From contig MGQB01000002.1 of assembly GCA_001797675.1 (NCBI GenBank), positions 20,699 to 84,698 on the forward strand: a stretch of 64,000 nucleotides of DNA, written 5' to 3'. Each line of letters begins with the position of its first letter. Position 1 is the first letter of the stretch. Positions 33,385 to 42,183 of this stretch are shown piece by piece. The notes beneath the pieces are model-generated. The model had not been told where the DNA came from. It was given only the letters and a program-made list of their open reading frames with translations, and ran no database searches. The stretch is from Deltaproteobacteria bacterium RBG_13_43_22. Its GTDB lineage: Bacteria > Desulfobacterota > RBG-13-43-22. Both the position numbers and the translations under genes were made by a program.

Positions 33385-35112
33385 TCAACCGGTCATTTTT
33401 TTGGCCTTTTGCAGGAATTCATCAAGCCGTTTCCGGATGGCGATCTTGTCATATTTACCCACACTCGTTTTGGGTATGTCATCATAAAAGCCGATAAAAT
33501 CCGGCATCATCCAACGGGTTATTTTTCCCTTGGCAATACCTTCCTCTTCCAGAAACTTCCAGATATCCTCTTCTTTGGCATCGGCGCCGGGCACCAACTT
33601 AATAAGAGCCATCGGCCTTTCTCCCCATTTCTCGTCGGGGATCCCCACAAAGGTGGCTTCCAGAACAGAATCGTGATTGGCGGTCAGGTTCTCCAAAAGT
33701 ACGGTGGGGACCATCTCGGCACCGCTTCGGATGACATCGGTTATTCGATCGGCGATGATGGTGTAGCCGTCCGTGTCCACCTTGGCGGCATCCCCGGTAT
33801 GGAACCAGCCGTCCCGCCAGGCGGCAGCGGTCTTCTCCGGATCGTTAAAGTATTGTTCCATAATCCAGTGGCCCCTGAGTACGATTTCACCCATGGTCTG
33901 GTTGTCATGAGGTACGGGTTTTCCATCCTCCCCGATCACTTGGGCTTCAATACCCATAGACGGCAAACCGGTTTTCACCCTGACCTGGTCCAAGGCTTCT
34001 TTGGACCAGTCGACCATATAGCGTTTGATGGTTGAACTTAAGACCCCGGCGGCCGTCTCGCTCATCCCATATCCCGAGCCGGCGGTCAACCCCGGAAAGG
34101 CCTTCTCCGCCTTGGCTTTCAAGCCGAAAGGCAGGGCGGCCCCACCGGCCACAATGTTCGTCAGGCTGCTCAGATCATATTTTTTAAAATCCGGATACTC
34201 AAGGAGCATAGCCAGCATGGTCGGCACCACCGCGGTGCTGGTCACCTTCTCCCTTTCCACCAACTCACAAAAACTCTCCGGAGAGAACCGGCTGGGAAAG
34301 ACGATCTTGCAGCAGGTAAAAACATAGTACCAGGGTGCTCCCCAGGCATGAATATGAAAAAGAGGGATATTCACCAGAGGTATATTAATGACCGGGTCTT
34401 TCGGATCGTCGGGCAGTCTTGGGGTCATTTGGAGACCGGCGATCAGATGGACACTCTGCAAATAGAGTTGACGGTGGTTAAAGGTGATTCCTTTTGGCAG
34501 CCCGGTGGTGCCGGTGGTGTAATAGAGCACCGCAGGAGTATCTTCGGACAGATAGGGCCAATCAAATTCCTTGGGTTGATTCTTGATTAACTCTTCATAT
34601 TCATAGAGGGGTTCAATCTTGGTTTGAGGTTTCCCGGGTCGGTCGGACATAAAGACAAACATCTTGACGGTGGATTTTATTTTATCGTAAATCATCTCTA
34701 CCAGGGGAAGGATCAGGTCGTCAACGAAGATGACTTTATCCCCGGAGTGGGTTATCGTGTGGACCATGTGATCGAGGGACAAGCGCATATTAATCGGGTG
34801 GGCAACGGCGCCGATACAGGTGGGAGCATAGCAAAGTTCCAGATGCCGATGATGATTGAGGGCCATAGTGGCCACCCGGTCGCCCGGCTCCCCCGGTTTC
34901 CCCGGTTTGATACCCAGTTCTTTAAGGGCATGAGCGAGCTGACAAGTGCGTTCGTACCACTGACGCCAGGTAAATCTGAAATATTCACCGCCGTCATTCC
35001 GATAGACAATGCCGATATCATCCGGATACAGGCCCAACGGCCTTTTCATAAAGGTGGTTAACAGCAACGGATAACGTGAGCTAAATTCTGGGTAAGTCTT
35101 AGCTTCCATCAT
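33385..35112 (-). CDS. AMP-forming acyl-CoA synthetase (fatty-acid--CoA ligase type)
   Basis: This 575-residue ANL-superfamily enzyme activates a carboxylic acid to its CoA thioester through an acyl-adenylate. The P-loop is LYYTTGTTGLPKG, followed by GSGYGMSETAAG, HTGDAAKVDTDGYTIIADR and the catalytic lysine region TSVGKYDK. The hinge motif reads RSGAEMVP where most relatives have GGE followed by IS, which is unusual. The likely substrates are medium/long-chain or aromatic acids; its divergent neighbour genes support organic-acid use. Confidence 0.88.
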   Translation of the reverse strand: MMEAKTYPEFSSRYPLLLTTFMKRPLGLYPDDIGIVYRNDGGEYFRFTWRQWYERTCQLAHALKELGIKPGKPGEPGDRVATMALNHHRHLELCYAPTCIGAVAHPINMRLSLDHMVHTITHSGDKVIFVDDLILPLVEMIYDKIKSTVKMFVFMSDRPGKPQTKIEPLYEYEELIKNQPKEFDWPYLSEDTPAVLYYTTGTTGLPKGITFNHRQLYLQSVHLIAGLQMTPRLPDDPKDPVINIPLVNIPLFHIHAWGAPWYYVFTCCKIVFPSRFSPESFCELVEREKVTSTAVVPTMLAMLLEYPDFKKYDLSSLTNIVAGGAALPFGLKAKAEKAFPGLTAGSGYGMSETAAGVLSSTIKRYMVDWSKEALDQVRVKTGLPSMGIEAQVIGEDGKPVPHDNQTMGEIVLRGHWIMEQYFNDPEKTAAAWRDGWFHTGDAAKVDTDGYTIIADRITDVIRSGAEMVPTVLLENLTANHDSVLEATFVGIPDEKWGERPMALIKLVPGADAKEEDIWKFLEEEGIAKGKITRWMMPDFIGFYDDIPKTSVGKYDKIAIRKRLDEFLQKAKKMTG

Positions 35113-35167
35113 AAGTTAATTGCTCCCTTCTAAAGTATTTAGTAGGAAAATAGAATTTAACGAAAAA

Positions 35168-35307
35168 GGGCCATGGGCAATTGGCAAAAGGCTATGGGCA
35201 AAAAAATCAGGAAAACCTTTTTACCTATTGCCTCGCGCCCATAGCCCATAGCCCCCGTCCAATTAATTTTCATGTTTCGTGGCACCCGAAGGCGACAGGC
35301 AAGAGGG
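35168..35307 (+). repeat. Composite intergenic repeat, copy 4
   Basis: A long imperfect hairpin with GGGCTATGGGC/GCCCATAGCCC words (35168-35255) is followed 11 bases later by ATTTTCATGTTTCGTGGCAC, spacer, GGCAAGAGGGTTTT (35266-35307). Confidence 0.7.
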
Positions 35308-35440
35308 TTTTATGGGAAGTTGCTCAATTTTCCTTAGGTTACAGCTCTATTTAATTTGCTGAAACGGCGATTGTCAAGTTAAATTTGAACGCCCATACCT
35401 GTCGATGGAGATAGGGCTTTCAGGGCTCAAATATAACTTC

Positions 35441-35469
35441 TTGACACCCCAAATGGACCTTTCTATACT
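35441..35469 (+). promoter_or_regulatory. Near-consensus sigma-70 promoter
   Basis: TTGACA (35441-35446), exactly 17 bases, then TATACT (35464-35469). It faces the small gene at 35558, leaving a leader of about 80 bases. It is the best-matching promoter seen in the window. Confidence 0.75.
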
Positions 35470-35557
35470 TTCACGGAGCATCAAGGTGAATGGCCGGATT
35501 ACCGAAGGCAAGGGCAAAGGAAAGAAAAGAATAAAAGAAGGGAGGTAAATACCCAAC

Positions 35558-35785
35558 GTGGAACATATAAAACTTTTTGAGTACATCGAAACCCAAGTCG
35601 CTCAAATGGGCGGGGGGGTAAAAAAAGGAGTGATCACCAAGAAGGAACTTGAGGCGGCTCAAGAAATCAGGGTGTCCATACGACCGACTAATCACATAGG
35701 CAGCACGGAGCTGTTTACCCTGCGCAAGCTGGAACCCGAAGAATATCATCTGATGCTTGTAGCGGTTCCAAGAAAAAAGAAATAA
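35558..35785 (+). CDS. Small conserved-looking hypothetical protein
   Basis: This 75-residue soluble alpha/beta protein contains IKLFEYIETQVAQMGGGVKK, ISIR-like strand sequences and the end LVAVPRKKK. The start is GTG at 35558, with GGGAGGT upstream and the strong promoter at 35441. No family is recognised; a strong promoter on so short a gene suggests an abundant product. Confidence 0.65.
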   Translation: MEHIKLFEYIETQVAQMGGGVKKGVITKKELEAAQEIRVSIRPTNHIGSTELFTLRKLEPEEYHLMLVAVPRKKK

Positions 35786-35829
35786 TGAAACCTTTAACCG
35801 TTTGTACGAAAATATCATTTAACGAAAAA

Positions 35830-35961
35830 CAGGCAATAGGCGTGAGGCAATAGACCAGGAAGGATCAGGAAAATTTTTGTAACGAAACCTGACCCATTGC
35901 CTTTAGCCCCTGAAGTAATAATTTCCATGTTATGTGGCGCCCGTGACCAACGGGCATGAGG
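35830..35961 (+). repeat. Composite intergenic repeat, copy 5
   Basis: The hairpin CAGGCAATAGGCGTGAGGC / CCCATTGCCTTTAGCCCCTG (35830-35912) is followed nine bases later by ATTTCCATGTTATGTGGCGC, then CCGTGACCAACGGG (itself a stem) and GGCATGAGGAG (35921-35961). It lies about 35 bases upstream of the HpaB-family gene. Confidence 0.7.
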
Positions 35962-35995
35962 AGATAATCGGCAAACACAAGCAAAGGAGGTTGCT

Positions 35996-37486
35996 ATGAT
36001 TAGGACAGCAAAACAGTACGTGGAAAGCTTGAATGATGGAAGGCAGATTTATATCGAGGGAAAAAAAATACCCGATATAACCAAAGATCCGCTTTTTAGG
36101 GGAGGAATCAATGCCCGGGCCTACTCCTATGAATTATGTAATCACCCTGCATTCAAAGACCTGCTGACTATAGAGCAGGGTGGGGATAGATTCCTCTTCC
36201 TGTGGAATCAACCTAAAACAAAGGAAGACCTCATCAGACGGAGGGATGTCTATATCACCTGCATGCGCTGGGGTGCCGCTATGAGTGGTATGGGACCGGA
36301 TGCCCTGGCCGCCTCCGGGGTTACCGCCGCCAGATGCGATAAGGCCATGGGCACTCATTATACGGATGCAGTTGAGGATTATCGTAAACATCTTAAAGCA
36401 ACGGACCCGGCCATTACCGGGGCCATTACCGACGTCAAGGGGAACCGGAGCCTTCGGCCTTCGGCCCAGGAGCAGCACAAGGATTTCTATGTCCGGGTCG
36501 TGGACAAGCAGAAGGACGGCATCTATGTCCAGGGGGCCAAGATCCATATCAGCGCCACCCCCTCTTGTAATGAATTGATCGTTTCTCCCTCCCGGGCCCA
36601 CCGTGAGGAGGATAAGGACTATGCCCTGGTTTTCGCCACCCCGGTAAATGCTCCGGGCATTAAACTCATCACCACCCCTCCCCACGTCCATGATCTCGAC
36701 GATGAAGAAGCGGTCTGGAATTGGCCGTTACATGGACGGGGTAAGGGTGTCAGCGAATGCCTGATCGTTTTTGATAATGTTTTCGTTCCCTGGAATCGGG
36801 TATTTTTGTGCGGGGAGTACCAGTTTTCCAGAGACCAGGCCTGGATGTTCGGTGTTTTTCATCGTCTTTTCGGCACCTGTCACAAGGTTATCTCCACGGA
36901 AGAGGCGGCCGGCGCCGCGGCACTGATGGCCGAATATAACGGTCTGGATCGGTATCCCCATATCCAGGAAAAACTGGCCTGGCTGGCTATGCATGCCCAG
37001 TTGGTCGATGCCATGTCCAGGGCCGGCGTCGAACATCCGGATATTTTCCCGGATATCGGGCTGGCCACTCCCGGTCAGATGTACACCAATATCGCCAAGT
37101 ATCTTTTTGCCAATGATCAACATGAACAATCCAAGGTCCTGGCCGATATCGCCGGCGGGTTGGCCACCACGGTATTTTCGTATAAAGACTGGATGAACCC
37201 GGAAGAAAGACCCTATATTGAGAAATACCTGGCCGGCAAAGACGGCATTCCGACCGAATACCGGCTCAAGGCCTTTCGTCTGGTCAAAGATTTAGTCGGA
37301 CATGGGCTGGATGGGGCCTATATTCACACCGAAGGTTCCCTGGCCGCGCAGAAAATGGCTATATTTGCCAATGCCCCCTGGGATAAATACAAGGCCATTG
37401 CCAAACGATGCGCCCAAATCCCGGGATGGGAAAAGAATCCCGATTTAAAAGATCTCCCCCCGCTCCCGACTAAGTGGGTCATTTAA
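35996..37486 (+). CDS. HpaB / 4-hydroxybutyryl-CoA dehydratase-family flavoprotein
   Basis: This 496-residue flavoprotein belongs to the superfamily joining 4-hydroxyphenylacetate 3-hydroxylase (HpaB) and 4-hydroxybutyryl-CoA dehydratase (AbfD). FAD-site regions are seen (GNRSLRPSAQEQHKDFYVRV, HISATPSCNELIVSPSRAH, VPWNRVF). AbfD binds a 4Fe-4S cluster with Cys99, Cys103, His292 and Cys299; here possible equivalents are Cys89, His289 and Cys295, with no second Cys four residues after Cys89. It is therefore neither a clear AbfD nor an expected O2-using HpaB in an anaerobe. It probably acts on a hydroxy- or aromatic acyl substrate. Confidence 0.8.
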   Translation: MIRTAKQYVESLNDGRQIYIEGKKIPDITKDPLFRGGINARAYSYELCNHPAFKDLLTIEQGGDRFLFLWNQPKTKEDLIRRRDVYITCMRWGAAMSGMGPDALAASGVTAARCDKAMGTHYTDAVEDYRKHLKATDPAITGAITDVKGNRSLRPSAQEQHKDFYVRVVDKQKDGIYVQGAKIHISATPSCNELIVSPSRAHREEDKDYALVFATPVNAPGIKLITTPPHVHDLDDEEAVWNWPLHGRGKGVSECLIVFDNVFVPWNRVFLCGEYQFSRDQAWMFGVFHRLFGTCHKVISTEEAAGAAALMAEYNGLDRYPHIQEKLAWLAMHAQLVDAMSRAGVEHPDIFPDIGLATPGQMYTNIAKYLFANDQHEQSKVLADIAGGLATTVFSYKDWMNPEERPYIEKYLAGKDGIPTEYRLKAFRLVKDLVGHGLDGAYIHTEGSLAAQKMAIFANAPWDKYKAIAKRCAQIPGWEKNPDLKDLPPLPTKWVI

Positions 37487-37510
37487 AGTTTTAAATGAAG
37501 TGTCGATCAA

Positions 37511-37544
37511 GGAAGCCCCGGCCTGAAAGGCGGGGCTTCCTTTT
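37511..37544 (+). terminator. Intrinsic terminator after the HpaB-family gene
   Basis: GGAAGCCCCG (37511-37520) pairs perfectly with CGGGGCTTCC (37531-37540), followed by TTTT. It ends the HpaB-family transcript. The rest of the 410-base gap to livK holds only the promoter below. Confidence 0.85.
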
Positions 37545-37741
37545 GTTATCGATGTTTAATGGCGGGTGATTCCCTGTTTTTATCCTTGACCCATTTTTTT
37601 TAAATACTATATGCTCCTGCAATCAAAAGGCAACTCTGTCAAATAATTAAATTTATGACCAGCGGATGTCCGGGGGAGGGATAAAATTGAAGGGGAAAAT
37701 ATTTCTCTGGTAAAGCAAAAAATCGATGGCGTTTTTTTTTC

Positions 37742-37771
37742 TTGACAACGCTGGGGGGGCCATACTAATAA
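37742..37771 (+). promoter_or_regulatory. Promoter of the liv operon
   Basis: TTGACA (37742-37747), an 18-base spacer containing a run of seven G, and TAATAA (37766-37771). It lies about 125 bases upstream of livK. Confidence 0.55.
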
Positions 37772-37896
37772 TTCACAGTTAATTCCAAATGCCGCTTGAT
37801 TGAATTAAAAAATAATAAAGATATAATGGTGAGTAAGTTCGGAAAAGAACATTTTGCTTTTAACATAACATCAAAATTTTAAAGAGGAGGTTTAAC

Positions 37897-39309
37897 ATGA
37901 AAACGGGTAAAGGAATTTTAATGTTTTTCTATGTTTTTTCTTTTTTCTTCCTTTTAACAGCCATGAGCCCGATCCAGGCCACGGCAGCGGTGAAAGCCAA
38001 ATTTGATGTCAACAAAATGGCTGACATGTCCGGCTTCGATCCCAACAACTTCCCCAACCCTACCGGGGACACCATCAAGATCGCCATTGTGGCTACCTTT
38101 TCCGGTCCGGCCGCCGCGGTAGGTGAAGGGTTCTGGCTCTATGCCACCTGGGCCGCCTATGATATCAACAAGAGGGGCGGCCTCATGGTGGACGGGAAAA
38201 AGAAACTGATCCAACTGTTCAAGGCCGATACCATGTCCAGGCCCGACCAGGCCAAGAAGATCTGTGAGCAGATGGTCCTGCAGGAAGGGGTCAAGTTCCT
38301 CTGGGGCGCCGACGGCAGCCACATCGTGAAAATCATGAACCAAACAGCCAATAAGTATAAGGTCATTGCCGTGAATATGATTTCATTATCCGAAGACCTA
38401 CAGGATGCCAAGAATTTCTCCCCCTATGCCTTTATGTCCTGGTGGCAGACTTCACAGGTCGGCCGTTCTTTCGCCTATTATTTCGGCCAGAGGAAAAAAG
38501 AAAAAAAGTTTTACATTATGTGTCAGGACTACGTGTTCGGTCATGAAATGGCCGAAAACTTCAAAAAAGGGTTAAAGGAATATTATCCCGAGGCCCAGAT
38601 CGTCGGCGAGGATTTTCATAAGCTGTTCGCCACCGATTATGCCCCTTATATTACCAAGATAAAGGCCTCCGGGGCCGAGGTCATCTACACCGGGGATTGG
38701 GATCCGGATGCTACCAACCTGCTCAAGCAGTCCCGGGCCATGGGGCTCAAGCTTCCTTTTGCCCATATTTACATGGGTAACCCGGCTACCCTGGCCTCCC
38801 TGGGGGTTGAGGCTACCACTGGCTTGCTAATAGGCAGCCCTTATTCGAACGGCAACCCGGCCTTCAAAACACCGGAGCAGATAAAATACCATAAAACAAT
38901 GATGGATGCTTATAAGAGATTCAAGCCCCCTTATAATAAAATGGATTATATGCTGGGGTGGGATCCCTTAGCGATGGAGTTTAGCTGGCTTTTAAGCGTC
39001 ATCGAAAGGGCCGGGAGTGTGGACGCCGAAAAGATCATCAAGACTTGGGAGGGGGATACCTACGAATACGTAAACGGCCATGTAAAGACCATGCGGGCCT
39101 GTGATCACAATACGATTCAGGAGACTTATATCCTCGAATATGTCCCACCCGATCAACAAAGGCAATCTTTCAATATTCCGCCTTATCACTGGTCGGATAA
39201 AAGTGCCCTTTATGGCCCCGCCTTTAGGGTGCCGGCGGAAAAAGTCCTGCCCTGGATGGATCCAAACCTGGAACGATGTAAAGGGAAGAAACCATCGGAT
39301 ATTAATTAA
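37897..39309 (+). CDS. livK: Branched-chain amino-acid-type ABC transporter substrate-binding protein
   Basis: This 470-residue periplasmic protein has a signal peptide (about 1-30, SPIQATAAVK) and a type I periplasmic-binding fold (IKIAIVATFSGPAAAVGEG, GVKFLWGADGSH, YIMCQDYVFGHEMAENF). It is longer than E. coli LivK (about 370), as is common for Liv-family receptors of aromatic or organic acids. The ligand is therefore uncertain, and the neighbouring ligase and flavoprotein favour a carboxylate. GAGGAGG precedes the ATG. Confidence 0.88.
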   Translation: MKTGKGILMFFYVFSFFFLLTAMSPIQATAAVKAKFDVNKMADMSGFDPNNFPNPTGDTIKIAIVATFSGPAAAVGEGFWLYATWAAYDINKRGGLMVDGKKKLIQLFKADTMSRPDQAKKICEQMVLQEGVKFLWGADGSHIVKIMNQTANKYKVIAVNMISLSEDLQDAKNFSPYAFMSWWQTSQVGRSFAYYFGQRKKEKKFYIMCQDYVFGHEMAENFKKGLKEYYPEAQIVGEDFHKLFATDYAPYITKIKASGAEVIYTGDWDPDATNLLKQSRAMGLKLPFAHIYMGNPATLASLGVEATTGLLIGSPYSNGNPAFKTPEQIKYHKTMMDAYKRFKPPYNKMDYMLGWDPLAMEFSWLLSVIERAGSVDAEKIIKTWEGDTYEYVNGHVKTMRACDHNTIQETYILEYVPPDQQRQSFNIPPYHWSDKSALYGPAFRVPAEKVLPWMDPNLERCKGKKPSDIN

Positions 39310-39326
39310 TTATAATTAAAAGACCA

Positions 39327-39406
39327 CAAGGCGCAGAGTGCCTAAGGGGCGGGGGGTAACAGCCGAAGTTGCTCATTCCCCCAGCCCCTAAGCACTCTGT
39401 GCTTTG
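39327..39406. repeat. Long hairpin between livK and livH
   Basis: CAAGGCGCAGAGTGCCTAAG (from 39327) pairs with the right arm ending at 39406 (AGCACTCTGTGCTTTG), with a G/C-rich inner stem. Such a stem after a binding-protein gene typically protects its message so it is made in excess over the permeases. A direct repeat AAGTACGT follows at about 39418-39440. Confidence 0.65.
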
Positions 39407-39472
39407 CAGGAACCCCTAAGTACGTTTTAAAGTACGTACCCACGAAGCAATTTTTTTTGAAAGGTCAGCTAA

Positions 39473-40351
39473 ATGGATCCAACTACTGCCATGTATGTGT
39501 CCCAAGGAATACATGGACTCGCCTATGGGATGATTCTTTTCTTGGTTGCATCCGGCGTCTCTCTGATCATCGGCATGATGCACATTTTTAACCTGGCCCA
39601 TGCCGGTTTCTTTATGCTTTCCGCTTATTTTACCTACCAGTTTGTGGCTTGGACCGGCAATTTCTGGCTGGCCTTGCTCCTGGCCCCGATCGCCACCGGT
39701 TTTTGCGGAATGCTCATGGAAAGATTTTTGCTGAGACCGTTAAGAGGTTCCGGGGTCATAGGCGATCTCATCTTAACCGTGGGCGTCGCTTTATGCATCG
39801 ATGCCTTAGTAAAGGTCATCTGGGGCACTGCCAATAAGCCACTAAGCAAACCTCCCCTGTTACAAGGGATGGTGCACTTTGCCGGTCTGGACTATCCTTA
39901 CTATCGGCTTTTTGTCATCGGCCTGGCTGTGGTGGTTCTGTTGATTATGGCCCTGCTTTTGTATAAAACCCGGATAGGTAAAATCGTTCGGGCGGCTGTT
40001 TCCGACAATGATATGGTCAATGCTCTGGGGATCAATATCCCCCTGCTCTTCACCTTTGTCTTTGGAGTGGGTATCTGGCTGGCCGGGGTGGCCGGGGCGG
40101 CCATAGCCCCCATCTTGTCGGTATTTCCAGGATTAGCGCTTCAGATGGGCATGGACGCCTTTATTGTGGTCGCGGTGGCGGGATTTGGGAGCCTTAGGGG
40201 GGCCTTTATGGTGTCCATTCTATTCGGCCTTATGAATTCCTACGGCGTGCAGTTTATTTCCCAGTTGGCGCCGCTGTCGATGTTTATCTTTATGGCCATC
40301 GTCATGATATTTTTTCCCCATGGTTTTTTTGGAGAGAGTGAAGAAGAATGA
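39473..40351 (+). CDS. livH: Liv-type ABC permease (LivH)
   Basis: This 292-residue inner-membrane permease has about eight hydrophobic helices. Motifs include LIIGMMHIFNLAHAGFFML near residue 30 and the loop VRAAVSDNDMVNALGINI, the conserved LivH coupling region (RAxxxd.e.A..lGin). It forms the transmembrane pore with LivM. Confidence 0.92.
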   Translation: MDPTTAMYVSQGIHGLAYGMILFLVASGVSLIIGMMHIFNLAHAGFFMLSAYFTYQFVAWTGNFWLALLLAPIATGFCGMLMERFLLRPLRGSGVIGDLILTVGVALCIDALVKVIWGTANKPLSKPPLLQGMVHFAGLDYPYYRLFVIGLAVVVLLIMALLLYKTRIGKIVRAAVSDNDMVNALGINIPLLFTFVFGVGIWLAGVAGAAIAPILSVFPGLALQMGMDAFIVVAVAGFGSLRGAFMVSILFGLMNSYGVQFISQLAPLSMFIFMAIVMIFFPHGFFGESEEE

Positions 40352-41325
40352 AAAAGGCTATAAAATGGATTTTGTGGATCATCCTGGGCATTGGCTTGAT
40401 CCTCATTCCCAAAATTTTTGGTATCTACTATACCAACTTCTTTGTGTCGTTGGCCATTATGGCCGTTTTTTCGCAGTCGATCAATATAGAGCTGGGGTAC
40501 ACCCGGATTCTTAATTTCGGTCATGCCATGTTTTTTGGCATGGGGGGCTATGGTGCGGCCCAGGCCCTGGCGCTGATTCCCGGGATGCCTATTTTAGGGG
40601 CCGTCCTCTGCGGCATGCTGGGGGGGGGCTTATTGGCCCTGGTTTTATCCCCCTTGGTCGTCCGGGTCAGCGGCATGGCCTGTGCCATGCTGCACGTCGC
40701 CTTTAACGCGCTCTTCTTTATGCTGGCCATGAAATTAAGGCCGCTCACCGGCGGGGAAGACGGGATTTCAGGGTTTCCCATACCGCCGTTCAACATCCCC
40801 GGGATCATATCCATAGACATGACGAATCCCCTTAATTTTTATTACTTCGCCGTAGCCGTCCTGGGCATCAGTATGTGGCTCATGTGGTATTTTACCAAGA
40901 CCCCCTTTGGTCAGATCATGATTGGCATACGGGATAATCCCAAGCGCGTCAATTACCTGGGTTTCAAGGTGCCGGAAAGCAGGGCCTTGGTTTATATTGT
41001 GGGAGGGTCCTTTGCCGGGGTGAGCGGATCCATGTATGCCCTGTTTCAGAACCTGTTTTCATCGGATGCCACCTCGGGCTTGAACTCCTTTCAACCGGTT
41101 TTAATGACCATGGTCGGCGGGATCGGGACGTTTATAGGACCGATCATTGGTTCAGCGTTTTTTAGCGTGGTTGAGGAATTGGCCCGCCGTTATACGGAAC
41201 GGGTTGAGTTGGTGATGGGCTTGACGCTTATCATAGTCATCCTGTTCGCCCCCATGGGGTTTATGGGCCTATACCGAGATCTAAAAGCCAGGTGGGGGAA
41301 AGCCCCATCACTCCCAAAGATTTAA
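40348..41325 (+). CDS. livM: Liv-type ABC permease (LivM)
   Basis: This 325-residue permease has about nine hydrophobic helices. The opening region contains GYTRILNFGHAMFFGMGGYG, and the coupling loop reads GQIMIGIRDNPKRVNYLGFK, both typical of LivM. The ATG overlaps the livH stop by four bases, so it is translationally coupled. Confidence 0.92.
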   Translation: MKKAIKWILWIILGIGLILIPKIFGIYYTNFFVSLAIMAVFSQSINIELGYTRILNFGHAMFFGMGGYGAAQALALIPGMPILGAVLCGMLGGGLLALVLSPLVVRVSGMACAMLHVAFNALFFMLAMKLRPLTGGEDGISGFPIPPFNIPGIISIDMTNPLNFYYFAVAVLGISMWLMWYFTKTPFGQIMIGIRDNPKRVNYLGFKVPESRALVYIVGGSFAGVSGSMYALFQNLFSSDATSGLNSFQPVLMTMVGGIGTFIGPIIGSAFFSVVEELARRYTERVELVMGLTLIIVILFAPMGFMGLYRDLKARWGKAPSLPKI

Positions 41326-41340
41326 ACTGGAGAAGGGTTA

Positions 41341-42114
41341 ATGAATATTCTGGAAACCAAAGGTCTATTTCACGACTACAGCGGTCTGGAGGTGTTGTTT
41401 GATGTCAACCTGCAGATCGAAGAAGGGGAGCGGCATGCCATTATCGGTCCCAATGGGGCCGGGAAAACGACGCTATTTAACACCATAACCGGAACTTGCT
41501 GTCCCAGCCGGGGGAAGGTATTTTTCAAGGGCAAAGAGATAACCGGATATCCTCCCTATAAATTAACTCGCTTGGGTATGGGGCGGTCATTCCAGCTTAC
41601 CAGCACTTTTGATCGGCTGGTTACCTTTCAAAACGTACGCCTGGCCGTCCTTTCCAAAAGAGGCATCCGTTTTAATTTATTCAAGAAGGTGGATAAAATG
41701 ACGGATGTCAACCTGGAGACCCTGGAGATCATCAAACGGATCAATCTGGATCAGGAAATTCTGGTACCGGCCTCCTTGTTGTCCTATGGGAAGCATCGTT
41801 CCCTGGAGATCAGTATGGCCCTGGCCACCAATCCGGATCTGATCCTCCTGGACGAGCCCACGGCCGGTATGTCCAGGGATGAAACCCATACTGCCGTGGA
41901 AATGATCAAACGTCTGACCGCGGGCAAAACCGTGGTGGTTATCGAGCATGACATGGATGTCGTCTTCTCCCTGGCGGATCGCATTACGGTCCTCCATTAT
42001 GGAAAAATACTGGCCACCGGGGCCCCGGATGAGATTCGAAATAATCAAGCCGTCAAGGATGCCTACCTGGGAGAATCGGAAAACGGCGGCATAACAACCA
42101 GGCATAGCGCATAA
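41341..42114 (+). CDS. livG: Liv-type ABC ATPase (LivG)
   Basis: This 257-residue ATPase has Walker A GPNGAGKTT, a signature LSYGKHRSLEI (the LivG form of LSGGQ), Walker B LILLDEPTAGMS and switch His in VVIEHDMD. It powers transport with LivF. It starts 15 bases after livM. Confidence 0.93.
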   Translation: MNILETKGLFHDYSGLEVLFDVNLQIEEGERHAIIGPNGAGKTTLFNTITGTCCPSRGKVFFKGKEITGYPPYKLTRLGMGRSFQLTSTFDRLVTFQNVRLAVLSKRGIRFNLFKKVDKMTDVNLETLEIIKRINLDQEILVPASLLSYGKHRSLEISMALATNPDLILLDEPTAGMSRDETHTAVEMIKRLTAGKTVVVIEHDMDVVFSLADRITVLHYGKILATGAPDEIRNNQAVKDAYLGESENGGITTRHSA

Positions 42115-42183
42115 TTAAGAGGCTGCAATAACCGATTTAATAAGCGGAAATAAGAGTTTGTGCGCTCTGCACGAGGAGCAAGA

